Shown: piece by piece, positions 23,997 through 32,641 of the stretch
Layout: each line of letters begins with the position of its first letter
Numbering within the stretch: position 1 is the stretch's first letter
Assembly (NCBI GenBank): GCA_034006965.1
Contig: JAVERU010000009.1
Coordinates: forward strand, 1-48,169
Direction: 5' to 3'
From: Perlabentimonas sp034006965
GTDB lineage: Bacteria; Bacteroidota; Bacteroidia; Bacteroidales; Tenuifilaceae
Length of the DNA: 48,169 nt
The notes under the pieces: model-generated
What the model saw: the letters and a program-made list of their open reading frames with translations, nothing else
Database searches by the model: none
Told to the model about the DNA's origin: nothing
Program-made: the position numbers and the translations under genes

Positions 23997-24698
23997 TTAC
24001 TTCTCGTTTTGGGTTTCCTTAAGTGAGTCGAGTATATTGGTGAGCTCAGAGCCTACCTTCAATCCTATTAGAACATATATTATTGGAATGGCACCAGCAC
24101 TCAATAGTGATCCGAAATTACCGAGAGGCAAAATTCGATTATCGAGAAAACCAGCAGCCAATAGTACACCCAGCACACCAATGACTACAAAGCCAACACC
24201 CGAAACCGACTCGAGAAAGGCTAGCAGCTTGTGGTTGAACTTCACGTTGGGTTTTGCCATAATCATTAAAACCATTCCCGTGGCAATAACGGCACCCCCC
24301 TGAAACCCTCCGCCGGGGGTTAGGTGACCATTCATGAAGATGTACACCCCAAGCATGAATATAGTTGGAATCAGAAGGGTGGAGGCAGTAATCAGAATCT
24401 CGCTGGTTTTACGGAGCGATGCTTCCCTCTCATTATCCCGAGTATTAACCTTTAGGAAAAAGCCCACAATGGCGGCAGCAAGAAACAGTATGGTAACCTC
24501 GCCAAGGGTATCGAATCCACGGTAGGTAACCACCACAGCGGAAACCAGGTTGGCAGCACCCACCTCGGCAGCGCCATGCTCTGCATAGTGACGCGCCAAG
24601 GGGTTAAGCTCCTCGCTTCCCTTAAAATTGATTAGAAGGCTGCTGATAATTGCAACGAAGCCAACTAGTACTAGTAGTATTAATCCCTTCTTAATCAT
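23997..24698 (-). CDS. MrpB-type subunit with an MbhE-like N-terminal part
   Basis: From the ATG at 24698 the protein has 233 residues. The first 85 or so resemble the small MbhE-type piece (GAANLVSAVVVTYRGFDTLGEVTILFLAAAIVGFFL, the motif of the MrpA C-terminus). The rest is MnhB-like: YIFMNGHLTPGGGFQGGAVIATG is the family signature. The frame is open to 24758, but the extra 20 residues are polar, lie inside the previous gene and are unlike any MrpB start. The chosen start overlaps the preceding gene by 8 bases, like its neighbours. Confidence 0.88.
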   Translation of the reverse strand: MIKKGLILLVLVGFVAIISSLLINFKGSEELNPLARHYAEHGAAEVGAANLVSAVVVTYRGFDTLGEVTILFLAAAIVGFFLKVNTRDNEREASLRKTSEILITASTLLIPTIFMLGVYIFMNGHLTPGGGFQGGAVIATGMVLMIMAKPNVKFNHKLLAFLESVSGVGFVVIGVLGVLLAAGFLDNRILPLGNFGSLLSAGAIPIIYVLIGLKVGSELTNILDSLKETQNEK

Positions 24699-24933
24699 TT
24701 GATTGTCGTATTTTATTAAGTACGTAGAAGAAGATAATTGTGGAAAGGCCGCTGCCAATTGACGCTTCGGTCATGGCAACATCGGGTGCTGCTAAAAGCA
24801 GGAATAGAACCGAGGCAAATAGCCCCACAACGCCTGTGGCAATAATGGCTACCTTTAGGTTCTTGTGATATATGGCCACTGCGGCCAACACCAGTATAAC
24901 TAAACCCAGGAAGATGGCTAAAACTATACTCAT
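24691..24933 (-). CDS. MbhD-like subunit (DUF4040)
   Basis: The 80-residue protein has two or three helices, matching the DUF4040 / MbhD piece that corresponds to part of the MrpA C-terminal region (LLAAPDVAMTEASIGSGLSTIIFFY). The APDVAMTEAxxG motif is the hallmark. Split MrpA C-terminal pieces next to MrpG and MrpB are typical of Mbh/Mbx-type clusters and differ from ordinary Mrp antiporters with a long MrpA. It overlaps MrpG by 4 bases (ATGA) and the next gene by 8. Confidence 0.88.
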   Translation of the reverse strand: MSIVLAIFLGLVILVLAAVAIYHKNLKVAIIATGVVGLFASVLFLLLAAPDVAMTEASIGSGLSTIIFFYVLNKIRQSND

Positions 24934-25286
24934 TGGTTATCCTCCTCTTCTTTACATTTACTTTCAATCTCCTCGTCGAGCATATCGGCAATAGTTTTCT
25001 GCGAAAGCTTAATTCCCCTGTGGTGAGCAGCGCGAGCAATCACGTTTGAGGAAACAGGGTTTGTGATTACAACAAAAACTATTATAACCAGCAGTTTCCA
25101 GAACCATCCCTCATTAATGATGGCAAGGCCAATGAGGCTTAGCATGGTTCCAAGGGTCGATGCCTTTGTTCCGGTTTGAATTCGGTTAAAGAGGTCGGGC
25201 ATACGAACAAGCCCTAGTCCTCCCAAAAAGATGAACACCGAACCAATTAGGGTAATTATTGCCCCTACTAATTTTACTGTTTCCAT
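24930..25286 (-). CDS. MrpG-type subunit
   Basis: The 118-residue protein has three membrane helices and the MnhG signature GGLGLVRMPDLFNRIQTGTKASTLG. The polar tail, DEEIESKCKEEEDNQ, is cytoplasmic. It overlaps the stop of MrpF by 1 base and the next gene by 4 bases. It is part of the ion-translocating module at the 5' end of the operon. Confidence 0.9.
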   Translation of the reverse strand: METVKLVGAIITLIGSVFIFLGGLGLVRMPDLFNRIQTGTKASTLGTMLSLIGLAIINEGWFWKLLVIIVFVVITNPVSSNVIARAAHHRGIKLSQKTIADMLDEEIESKCKEEEDNQ

Positions 25287-25546
25287 TACAGCCCCCTTTC
25301 TATATATCGTGCAATAACCACAACGCTAAGGAAACTCAACAGAGCGTACACCAGCGCAACATCAAGGTAAATTACCCGACCAGCAAAGTGAGCTATTAGC
25401 CCAATAATTGAAACCGATATTATGGTCATTATATCAAAAGAAATAACCCTATCGGTAATATCCGGCCCTTTAATAAATCGGTAAACAGAGAAAGAGATAC
25501 CGAACATCATGAGCACTCCGGCCACAATCAGAATTGTATTAACCAT
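25286..25546 (-). CDS. MrpF-type subunit
   Basis: The 86-residue protein has three helices of the MnhF family, with FIKGPDITDRVISFDIMTI as the family signature (RGPxxxDRVxAxD type). It overlaps MrpE by 8 bases and MrpG by 1. Confidence 0.9.
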   Translation of the reverse strand: MVNTILIVAGVLMMFGISFSVYRFIKGPDITDRVISFDIMTIISVSIIGLIAHFAGRVIYLDVALVYALLSFLSVVVIARYIERGL

Positions 25547-26033
25547 AAATTACCTCCAGATATTTTTCGAATTTTCCGAATATCTCTTTGCGTGCCTCTT
25601 CGGCATCGAGAGTTTTTACATCAATCCAATGGATATAAAAGAAATCATCTTTTATATCGATGGTGAGAGTTCCTGGTGTAAGGGTAATGGAGTTGGCCAA
25701 AACCATTCGCCCCATCGGCGATTTAAGCCTCGTTTTAACCTTTACAATACCAGGGTTAATGGGTAATTTTGGATTTATCACCCTAAGCGCTACGTTTACG
25801 TTCGACTTGATGAGCTCCCAAAGAAATACCACTAGGTAGAGTATGGTATAGAAAAACATCTTGGGCGTAAATCGCAACTTGCCAAATATCATGCTGCTCT
25901 TACCAAAAATTATGGCAAATAGTAATGCTAGAACAACTCCAACCAATAGATTTATCGTCTGAAATGAGCCGGTTAGCATTAACCAGATAAGCAGCAAGAG
26001 GACAAAAAGATTTGCTACATTCCTAATATTCAT
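25539..26033 (-). CDS. MrpE-type subunit, first gene of the Mbx-like operon
   Basis: The 164-residue protein of the MnhE family has N-terminal hydrophobic helices (LFVLLLLIWLMLTG, LVGVVLALLFAIIFG) and a conserved soluble part: VNVALRVINPKLPINPGIVKV, then SITLTPGTLTIDI, the diagnostic NSITLTPGT motif. It is the first of twelve to thirteen co-directional genes that overlap or nearly touch down to 14338. A palindrome and a near-consensus -7 box lie upstream, facing a divergent FNR-like regulator. Confidence 0.9.
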   Translation of the reverse strand: MNIRNVANLFVLLLLIWLMLTGSFQTINLLVGVVLALLFAIIFGKSSMIFGKLRFTPKMFFYTILYLVVFLWELIKSNVNVALRVINPKLPINPGIVKVKTRLKSPMGRMVLANSITLTPGTLTIDIKDDFFYIHWIDVKTLDAEEARKEIFGKFEKYLEVIYG

Positions 26034-26094
26034 TGCTTTAGTATGAATTAAAACTTAAGTTAATATACCAATTGCTTCTGTTTATTTAGATATG

Positions 26095-26122
26095 TAAATG
26101 TATATATGTTATTTGGATAACA
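26095..26122 (-). promoter_or_regulatory. Candidate promoter and FNR-like operator of the Mbx-like operon
   Basis: A perfect palindrome TGTTAT-TTGG-ATAACA lies at 26107-26122, with the 5+4+5 core spacing of Crp/Fnr sites. On the minus strand it is followed after 4 bases by TACATTTA (26095-26102), one mismatch from TAnnTTTG, 61 bases upstream of the mrpE start. A larger 9-base inverted repeat (26104-26112 / 26136-26144) partly overlaps it. The same TGTTA-N6-TAACA pattern is found at 39468, again just upstream of a -7 box. Binding is inferred. Confidence 0.5.
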
Positions 26123-26268
26123 AAAGGTCAGAAGCATAACATATCAAAAGAAAACAACTAAATTTGTAGGCCTAATTTTTAAACACAGGTATATATGAAA
26201 TGTGAAAAAAATCACTATATTTCATCTAAATAGTTTTAAACCCTCCACACAACTGAAACAATCTTATC

Positions 26269-26964
26269 ATGTCATCAAATAATGCTAATAGCTGTATTCT
26301 TTGTAACTCTAAGGCCTCCTGCTTTTACTCCCTTAACCAGGAGGAACTTGGCGCTGCCGAAATGAATCGTGTGGAAATATTATATCGTAAAGGAGAGATT
26401 TTGGCAAAGCAGGGCAATTTCTACACGCACATCATCTATTTGCAAGAAGGGATGGTAAAAGTTTATAAAGAGCTATCCGATGGTAGTAGTCTGATTCTCA
26501 ATATTTTTAAAAAAGGGAGTTTGATTGGGTTGCCCTTCCTATTCAATAACCAACAGGTTCTAGACTATTCCGTTTCGGCCATAATGGATTCGGTAGTATG
26601 CGCTATTGATAGAAAGACCGTGGAGAAACTGATTAGCGAGAACAGCCAGTTTGCATCAAAAGTGGTTGGTATACTAAACCAATGTACCCTGTATAATTAC
26701 GATAGAATTGTTAGCTTAACCCACAAGCAGCTAAATGGTAGGTTTGCTGATACGCTGCTATTCCTATCAAAAAACATCTATGAAAGCGATGATTTTAAGC
26801 TAACCCTTAGCCGAAAAGACCTTGCGGAGTACACTGGAGTTTCGGTAATGAGCATTATTAGGGCAATTAAGGATTTTAAAACCGATGGAATCATAAATGT
26901 GAATGGAAATCACATCGAAATCCTTAAACCCGAGATGTTAGAAACCATCAGTAGAACCGGTTAA
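26269..26964 (+). CDS. FNR-type [4Fe-4S] transcriptional regulator
   Basis: The 231-residue protein has the Crp/Fnr layout: cyclic-nucleotide-type beta-roll, long dimer helix and winged helix-turn-helix near the C-terminus (LSRKDLAEYTGVSVMSIIRAIKDF). The N-terminus holds Cys9, Cys12 and Cys18 (C-x2-C-x5-C), and Cys111 sits in the roll (DSVVCAID). From memory E. coli FNR uses Cys20, 23, 29 and 122; spacing is the same, with 102 residues from first to last. An oxygen-sensitive cluster is therefore likely. It is divergent from the Mbx-like operon with 235 bases between, which contain a palindrome of Crp/Fnr geometry. It is thus a good candidate regulator for that operon and for itself. Confidence 0.88.
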   Translation: MSSNNANSCILCNSKASCFYSLNQEELGAAEMNRVEILYRKGEILAKQGNFYTHIIYLQEGMVKVYKELSDGSSLILNIFKKGSLIGLPFLFNNQQVLDYSVSAIMDSVVCAIDRKTVEKLISENSQFASKVVGILNQCTLYNYDRIVSLTHKQLNGRFADTLLFLSKNIYESDDFKLTLSRKDLAEYTGVSVMSIIRAIKDFKTDGIINVNGNHIEILKPEMLETISRTG

Positions 26965-27017
26965 CCAATGAACCATAAAGTACAACCTAAATAGCAAGAG
27001 CATATCCCCCAACAACG

Positions 27018-29033
27018 CTATTGGCTTTCATCGGCAAGCGAAACGGCATGAACATCAACAGTGATCTCCTGTAACCGTTCGGCTACCTCTTGGGGAATAT
27101 CCTTTTGGTATCTTCCCCCAAGATGTGTTGCAAGAAATTTTTCCATAGCAGCAATGAAGGCCATATTATTGATAGGCCTAACAAAACCATGCCCCTCGTC
27201 GGGAGCACTGATATACTCCACTGGAAATCCTCTATCGCGCAGAGCAATCACAATCTGATCCGATTCGGCCTTCCGTACACGAGGGTCATTCTCGCCCTGA
27301 ACAACCAGCAGTGGAGCGGCTATCTTATCGGCCGAGAATAATGGCGACTGACGCTTAAGTTGGGCTATCCCCTCATCGCTATTGGGGTTACCAATACGCT
27401 CGTAAAAACTGGTGCGAATTGATTCCCAGTATGGAGGTATAGAGTTTAGCAGAGTCAGAAGGTTGGAATGGCCTACAAACGAAACGCCACAGGCGTACAA
27501 GGTTGGGGTAAAGGCAAGGCCAGCCAGCGTTGCGTAGCCTCCGTAGGAAATACCAAAAATTCCAATCCTATCCTTATCAACAACTCCCTCATCTATCAAG
27601 TACTTTACACCATAAGTAATATCATCCTGCATTAAATCGCCCCACTGGCCATTACCTGCATTTAGGAATTGCTTCCCAAAACCTCTCGACCCTCTAAAGT
27701 TGGGTTGAAGCACGGCATACCCCCTATTGGCCAGAAATTGCACGTACGAGTTGTAGGTCCACCTATCGCGAGCCCATGGTCCACCATGGGGCAGAACCAC
27801 AAGGGGTAGCTGTTCTTCACCAAACCCTTTAGGAATGGTAAGATATGCTTGTATCTCTAGCCCATCGGACGATTGATAGGTTATGCTCTTCATTTTCGAA
27901 AGATGCTCAGTAGGTAAGGTTGAGCGTGGATTATACTGAAATGTTAGCTCCTCAGTGGTCATGTCGTAGATGTAGATATCGCTCGGATTGGTATCGGACC
28001 AGACGCTAACCAGCCAGTAGCGCTCATCGCTTGTTGCCCCATATAGGTTTACCTCAAGCCCCTCGAACTTGGCCTGTAAGCTCCGAAAGTGCCTCTCAAA
28101 ATCATTATCCTTAAAATATCTACGTGTGTAAGCATCGGTATAGGTAGTATAAAGAGGTTCAAAAGTGCGTTCGGAAAGAACTAACCTGCCAAAATCGGCT
28201 TTGCCATCGGGGTCGCCCTCCACCAGCTCAAACTTTCCTGTTTCAATATCCATCAGGTAAAGCTGTGTAAGATCCAAATCATCGCCCACGTTCGACACCA
28301 TATAGAAATGCCTATTATCCTTTGTAAAGGCAATGGGATAAGCTGTTTCGAACATTGAAGATGAAAAGAGTAGGGTTTGCCCTTTAGTATCCATCCGCCA
28401 AAGCTCATTGGTTCCATCAACGCGCGAGCGCTTTGCTAACCTAAGGTTATCATTATGGTCGAACACCCAATCGGTATAGCGGTTATTGTTCTCCTTCAGC
28501 AACTTAAGTTCACCTGTTGATATTTTAAGGCTATACAGATCGTGCCACACCTTGTCGCGATCGTTAAGGCCAATAAACATCAAATCATGATCCTTACGCG
28601 ATATGTGGTAAATTTGTACCCGTACATCGTGAAGATTAGTAAGATTGCGGGCTACAGGTATTTCCCCTTCGGTTGCGTCCTTTGGACTTATAGCGTAAAC
28701 GTTAAAATTCTCATCGCCTGCATTATCCTGTATAAAAAGGATGTACCTACCATCGCCTGACCAAAAGTAGCTGCGGATGGGTCTATCTTCCTTTGCAGTA
28801 ATAGGCAAGGCCACGTTAAATGAGGCTTCTCGAGATTTTACCCAAATATTTCTCGTACCGTTGTAGGGTTTCAAAAAGGCTATATACTCACCATCGGGCG
28901 AAAGTTTTCCGCTAGAAATCTCTGGGTCGCCAAAAAATAATTCCCTGTCGATTAGGGGTGGTTGATCTATCTTTCCGCAGCCTACAAGGGCTACCAATAA
29001 AATAGTCAGTATTGGAAGTGCTTTAAATCTCAT
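27018..29033 (-). CDS. S9 family prolyl oligopeptidase-like lipoprotein
   Basis: From the ATG at 29033 the protein has 671 residues and starts with a lipoprotein signal: MRFKALPILTILLVALVGC, lipobox LVGC. The frame is open 22 codons further upstream, but that start would bury the signal peptide. The N-terminal half is a beta-propeller with repeated YFWSGDGRYILF-type blades. The C-terminal alpha/beta hydrolase domain has the nucleophile in GIFGISYGGYATLAG, an Asp in GENDPRV and a His in DEGHGFVRP. It probably degrades peptides at the outer membrane or in the periplasm. It is a single gene. Confidence 0.9.
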   Translation of the reverse strand: MRFKALPILTILLVALVGCGKIDQPPLIDRELFFGDPEISSGKLSPDGEYIAFLKPYNGTRNIWVKSREASFNVALPITAKEDRPIRSYFWSGDGRYILFIQDNAGDENFNVYAISPKDATEGEIPVARNLTNLHDVRVQIYHISRKDHDLMFIGLNDRDKVWHDLYSLKISTGELKLLKENNNRYTDWVFDHNDNLRLAKRSRVDGTNELWRMDTKGQTLLFSSSMFETAYPIAFTKDNRHFYMVSNVGDDLDLTQLYLMDIETGKFELVEGDPDGKADFGRLVLSERTFEPLYTTYTDAYTRRYFKDNDFERHFRSLQAKFEGLEVNLYGATSDERYWLVSVWSDTNPSDIYIYDMTTEELTFQYNPRSTLPTEHLSKMKSITYQSSDGLEIQAYLTIPKGFGEEQLPLVVLPHGGPWARDRWTYNSYVQFLANRGYAVLQPNFRGSRGFGKQFLNAGNGQWGDLMQDDITYGVKYLIDEGVVDKDRIGIFGISYGGYATLAGLAFTPTLYACGVSFVGHSNLLTLLNSIPPYWESIRTSFYERIGNPNSDEGIAQLKRQSPLFSADKIAAPLLVVQGENDPRVRKAESDQIVIALRDRGFPVEYISAPDEGHGFVRPINNMAFIAAMEKFLATHLGGRYQKDIPQEVAERLQEITVDVHAVSLADESQ

Positions 29034-29200
29034 ATCAAAAAATAAATTGAACCAAAAAACCTGCTGGTTTACTTCATGCAATGTTAACTGTTTTGACAAC
29101 TTAACCTAGCATAAGTTTAAAGAGCAAAAAACTACGACCCCCAAAAGGTGAAAACTTTGAAATTCTTTGCCTATAAATCGAGGTAGGTTGTTAAAAAACA

Positions 29201-29231
29201 AAGGGTTACCCTTGTGATGTGAGCAACCCTT
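29201..29231 (-). terminator. Intrinsic terminator of secA
   Basis: On the minus strand, AAGGGTT (29231-29225) and AACCCTT (29207-29201) form a stem, followed by a T-rich tract (TTTGTTTTTT). It lies 13 bases after the secA stop. Confidence 0.65.
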
Positions 29232-29243
29232 CTATTGGTTAGC

Positions 29244-32200
29244 CTATTCTACATTCTTTCCGTGGCACGACTTGTATTTTTTTCCGCTGCCGCATGGGCA
29301 AGGATCGTTCCTCCCAACTTTCTTCTCAACTCGAACCGGTTCGCGGCTTCTCTCCTGAGTATTTGCTGATGCTTGAAGAGCATCGGTACGGCTAGTTTCG
29401 TACTTGCTCATATCGAGCTTGCGACGCTCCCTGGCCTCCTGAACTTGGCTAGGATCGCGAAGCGGAATGTGCGCCTTAAGCAATATGGAGATTACATCGC
29501 GATTAATCTTATCAATCATATTTTTGAATAGCTCATACGCCTCAAACTTATATATCAACAAAGGATCCTTCTGCTCGTAGGCCGCATTCTGCACGCTCTG
29601 CTTGAGCTCGTCCATCTCGCGCAGGTGCTCCTTCCAGTAATCATCTATAATATAAAGGATGATGGTTTTGCTGAATGAGCGGGCCAGCTCCTTTGCTCCT
29701 GACTCGTATGCTTTCTTGAGGTTGGTAACAATTTGGAAAACCTTTTGCCCATCGGATATAGGCACAACAATATTTTCGTAGATGGCCGATTGCTTCTCGA
29801 ACACATCCTTGATTACCGGGTATGCCTGACGAGCTATGCTTTCAATCTTGCGCTCATACGATTCGAGGGCTGCACGGTAAACCTTTTCGGTTAGTACATC
29901 GGGCGACTCCTGCGTGAATTCCTTCTCGCTGAAAGGAGCCTCTATGGATAGGTTGCGGATAAGCTCCAGCTTAAAGTCTTCGAACTCAACATTACCATGC
30001 GTATCGTTGATAATGGCGGTGCTCACATCGTACAGCATGTTGGCCACATCAACATCAATACGCTCGCCATACAGCGCATTGCGGCGGCGGGTGTATATAA
30101 CCTCACGCTGCGAGTTCATCACATCGTCGTACTCGAGCAAGCGCTTACGAATACCGAAGTTGTTCTCCTCCACCTTTTTCTGGGCACGCTCAATGGACTT
30201 AGATATCATGGAGTGCTGAATCACCTCGCCCTCCTTTAGACCAAGCCTATCCATTATGCGGGCAATACGATCGGAGCCAAAGAGCCGCATCAAATCGTCC
30301 TCGAGCGAAACGAAGAATTGCGAAGTTCCGGGATCTCCCTGACGACCGGCACGACCGCGCAGCTGGCGATCGACACGGCGCGACTCATGGCGCTCGGTAC
30401 CAATAATGGCCAAACCGCCTGCCTGTTTCACCTCTGCCGATAGCTTGATGTCGGTACCCCTACCCGCCATGTTGGTGGCAATGGTAACGGTTTTAGCGCG
30501 TCCGGCCTCGGCCACAATATCGGCCTCGCGCTGGTGTAGCTTGGCGTTAAGCACGTTGTGCTTAATACCCTTCATCTTGAGCATTCGGCTTAGCAACTCC
30601 GATATCTCAACCGATGTGGTACCCACCAGAACAGCTCGATTGGCATTTACAAGGGCTTCTATCTCGTCGATTACCGCCACGTACTTCTCTCGCTTGGTTT
30701 TGTAAACCAAGTCCTCCATATCCTTACGTACAATGGGCTTATTGGTGGGGATAACCACCACATCCAACTTGTAGATTGACCACAATTCGCCCGCTTCGGT
30801 TTCGGCAGTACCGGTCATACCCGCAAGCTTATGGTACATACGGAAGTAGTTCTGAAGCGTAACGGTGGCAAAGGTTTGGGTTGCGGCCTCAATCTTTACT
30901 CGCTCCTTGGCCTCAATGGCCTGATGGAGCCCATCGGAATAGCGACGCCCCTCAAGAATACGCCCGGTTTGCTCATCAACAATCTTCACCTTATTGTCCA
31001 TCACCACGTACTCCACATCCTTCTCGAACATGGTGTATGCTTTTAGCAGCTGGTGGACAGTGTGCACCCTTTCCGATTTGATGGAGAAATCGCGTATTAG
31101 CTCCTCCTTGGCCTCAATCTTCTTTTGGGGCGAAAGGTCGTTCTTCTCAATCTCGGCTATCTCGCTGCCAATATCTGGTAGGATAAAAAACTTTGCATCC
31201 TCGGCAGCGGTAGTAATCAAATCGATACCCTTATCGGTTAGCTCCACTGAGTTCTGCTTCTCATCAACAACAAAAAACAGATCGTCGGTAACGATATGCA
31301 TATTCTTGTTGTTCTCCTGCATGTAAAAGTTCTCGGTTTTGAGCAGTAATGCCTTTATTCCCTGCTCACTAAGGTACTTTATCAATGGTTTGTACTTCGG
31401 AAATCCTTTGAAAGCCCTAAGCAGGATTTTGCCACCCTCCTCGTTCTTGCCCTCAGCGATTAGCCTTTTGGCATCGGCAAGCAGCTGGGTAACCATATTG
31501 CGCTGGGCAGCAACCAATTTTTCCACCTTTGGTTTGTACTCCTCGAACAGCTGGTCATCGCCCTTGGGCACAGGCCCCGAAATGATAAGCGGAGTACGGG
31601 CATCGTCAATCAGAACCGAGTCAACCTCATCGACAATGGCGTAGTGGTGCTTGCGCTGAACCAGATCGGCTGGCGCAATGGCCATATTGTCGCGGAGGTA
31701 GTCGAAACCAAACTCGTTGTTGGTACCAAAGGTGATATCGGCTAGGTAGGCGTTGCGACGCTCCTCGCTATTGGGCTGGTGCTTATCGATGCAGTCGACC
31801 GAAAGGCCATGAAACTGGTAAAGTGGCCCCATCCACTCGGAGTCACGACGAGCAAGGTAATCGTTAACAGTAACCAGGTGTACCCCCATACCCGCAAGCG
31901 CATTGAGGAAAACAGGAAGTGTGGCCACAAGGGTTTTACCCTCACCCGTAGCCATCTCTGATATCTTGCCCTGATGCAGAACAACACCCCCAATTAGCTG
32001 CACATCGTAGTGCACCATATCCCACTGAATCTCGTTACCGCCAGCAACCCAGCGGTTTTTATAAATCGCTTTATCGCCCTCAATGGTCACAAAATCGCAG
32101 TTGGCTCCCAGGTTACGATCGAACTCGGTGGCTGTAACGGTAATGGTATCGTTCTCCTTGAAACGACGAGCAGTTTCCTTCATTATGGCAAAGGCCTCTG

Positions 32201-32531
32201 GAAGTATCTCATCGAGCACCTCCTCCACCTTGTCGTCAATCTGCTTCTTGATCTTATCAATCTCATTGGATAGGTTCTCCTTCTCATCGAATCCAAGTTC
32301 ACTCGATTCCATCTTGGCTTTCATCTCCTCGATGGATTTCTGGTCATCGGCAATATGGTTTCGAACCTTAAGCTTTAGCTTATCCGTTTCGGCCCTTAGC
32401 TCATCATTGCTGAGCGATTCTAATCGAGGGTAAACGGCCTTAATCCTCTCAAGGTAAGGGGCGAGCTCCTTTAGGTCACGTTGAGCTTTATCGCCAAAAA
32501 GTTTCGATAAAATTTTGTCTACTACACCCAT
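29244..32531 (-). CDS. secA: Protein translocase ATPase SecA
   Basis: This ATPase drives preproteins through SecYEG. The 1095-residue protein is long, as usual for Bacteroidota, with insertions in the N-terminal half. Walker A appears in MATGEGKTLVATLP and the DEAD-type box in YAIVDEVDSVLIDDARTPLIISG. TNMAGRGTDI is the second helicase domain signature. The C-terminus has the zinc-binding SEC-C motif VGRNDPCPCGSGKKYKSCHG. It is a single gene, with a TAAATTTG promoter box upstream and a terminator downstream. Identification is certain. Confidence 0.98.
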   Translation of the reverse strand: MGVVDKILSKLFGDKAQRDLKELAPYLERIKAVYPRLESLSNDELRAETDKLKLKVRNHIADDQKSIEEMKAKMESSELGFDEKENLSNEIDKIKKQIDDKVEEVLDEILPEAFAIMKETARRFKENDTITVTATEFDRNLGANCDFVTIEGDKAIYKNRWVAGGNEIQWDMVHYDVQLIGGVVLHQGKISEMATGEGKTLVATLPVFLNALAGMGVHLVTVNDYLARRDSEWMGPLYQFHGLSVDCIDKHQPNSEERRNAYLADITFGTNNEFGFDYLRDNMAIAPADLVQRKHHYAIVDEVDSVLIDDARTPLIISGPVPKGDDQLFEEYKPKVEKLVAAQRNMVTQLLADAKRLIAEGKNEEGGKILLRAFKGFPKYKPLIKYLSEQGIKALLLKTENFYMQENNKNMHIVTDDLFFVVDEKQNSVELTDKGIDLITTAAEDAKFFILPDIGSEIAEIEKNDLSPQKKIEAKEELIRDFSIKSERVHTVHQLLKAYTMFEKDVEYVVMDNKVKIVDEQTGRILEGRRYSDGLHQAIEAKERVKIEAATQTFATVTLQNYFRMYHKLAGMTGTAETEAGELWSIYKLDVVVIPTNKPIVRKDMEDLVYKTKREKYVAVIDEIEALVNANRAVLVGTTSVEISELLSRMLKMKGIKHNVLNAKLHQREADIVAEAGRAKTVTIATNMAGRGTDIKLSAEVKQAGGLAIIGTERHESRRVDRQLRGRAGRQGDPGTSQFFVSLEDDLMRLFGSDRIARIMDRLGLKEGEVIQHSMISKSIERAQKKVEENNFGIRKRLLEYDDVMNSQREVIYTRRRNALYGERIDVDVANMLYDVSTAIINDTHGNVEFEDFKLELIRNLSIEAPFSEKEFTQESPDVLTEKVYRAALESYERKIESIARQAYPVIKDVFEKQSAIYENIVVPISDGQKVFQIVTNLKKAYESGAKELARSFSKTIILYIIDDYWKEHLREMDELKQSVQNAAYEQKDPLLIYKFEAYELFKNMIDKINRDVISILLKAHIPLRDPSQVQEARERRKLDMSKYETSRTDALQASANTQERSREPVRVEKKVGRNDPCPCGSGKKYKSCHGKNVE

Positions 32532-32582
32532 GGGTTTATGCTGTTTAAATGTTGGTCTCTACTTTTTGCAATTAGTAACCTG

Positions 32583-32590
32583 CAAATTTA
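32583..32590 (-). promoter_or_regulatory. -7 promoter element of secA
   Basis: TAAATTTG on the minus strand, 52 bases before the secA start, matches TAnnTTTG. Confidence 0.45.
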
Positions 32591-32641
32591 ACAGAAATTT
32601 AGGAGTTGAAGAAACCTTAGCATTAAAATGGGTTAATAAAG

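Noticed and set aside
14338..26033. Membrane-bound [NiFe] hydrogenase (Mbh)
   Set aside because: The NuoD-like subunit has neither the RxCGxC nor the DPCxxC nickel motif, and no maturation genes are present.
27018..29099. Longer start for the S9 peptidase
   Set aside because: The Met at 29033 begins a clear lipoprotein signal peptide with lipobox LVGC; the upstream 22 residues would place it internally.
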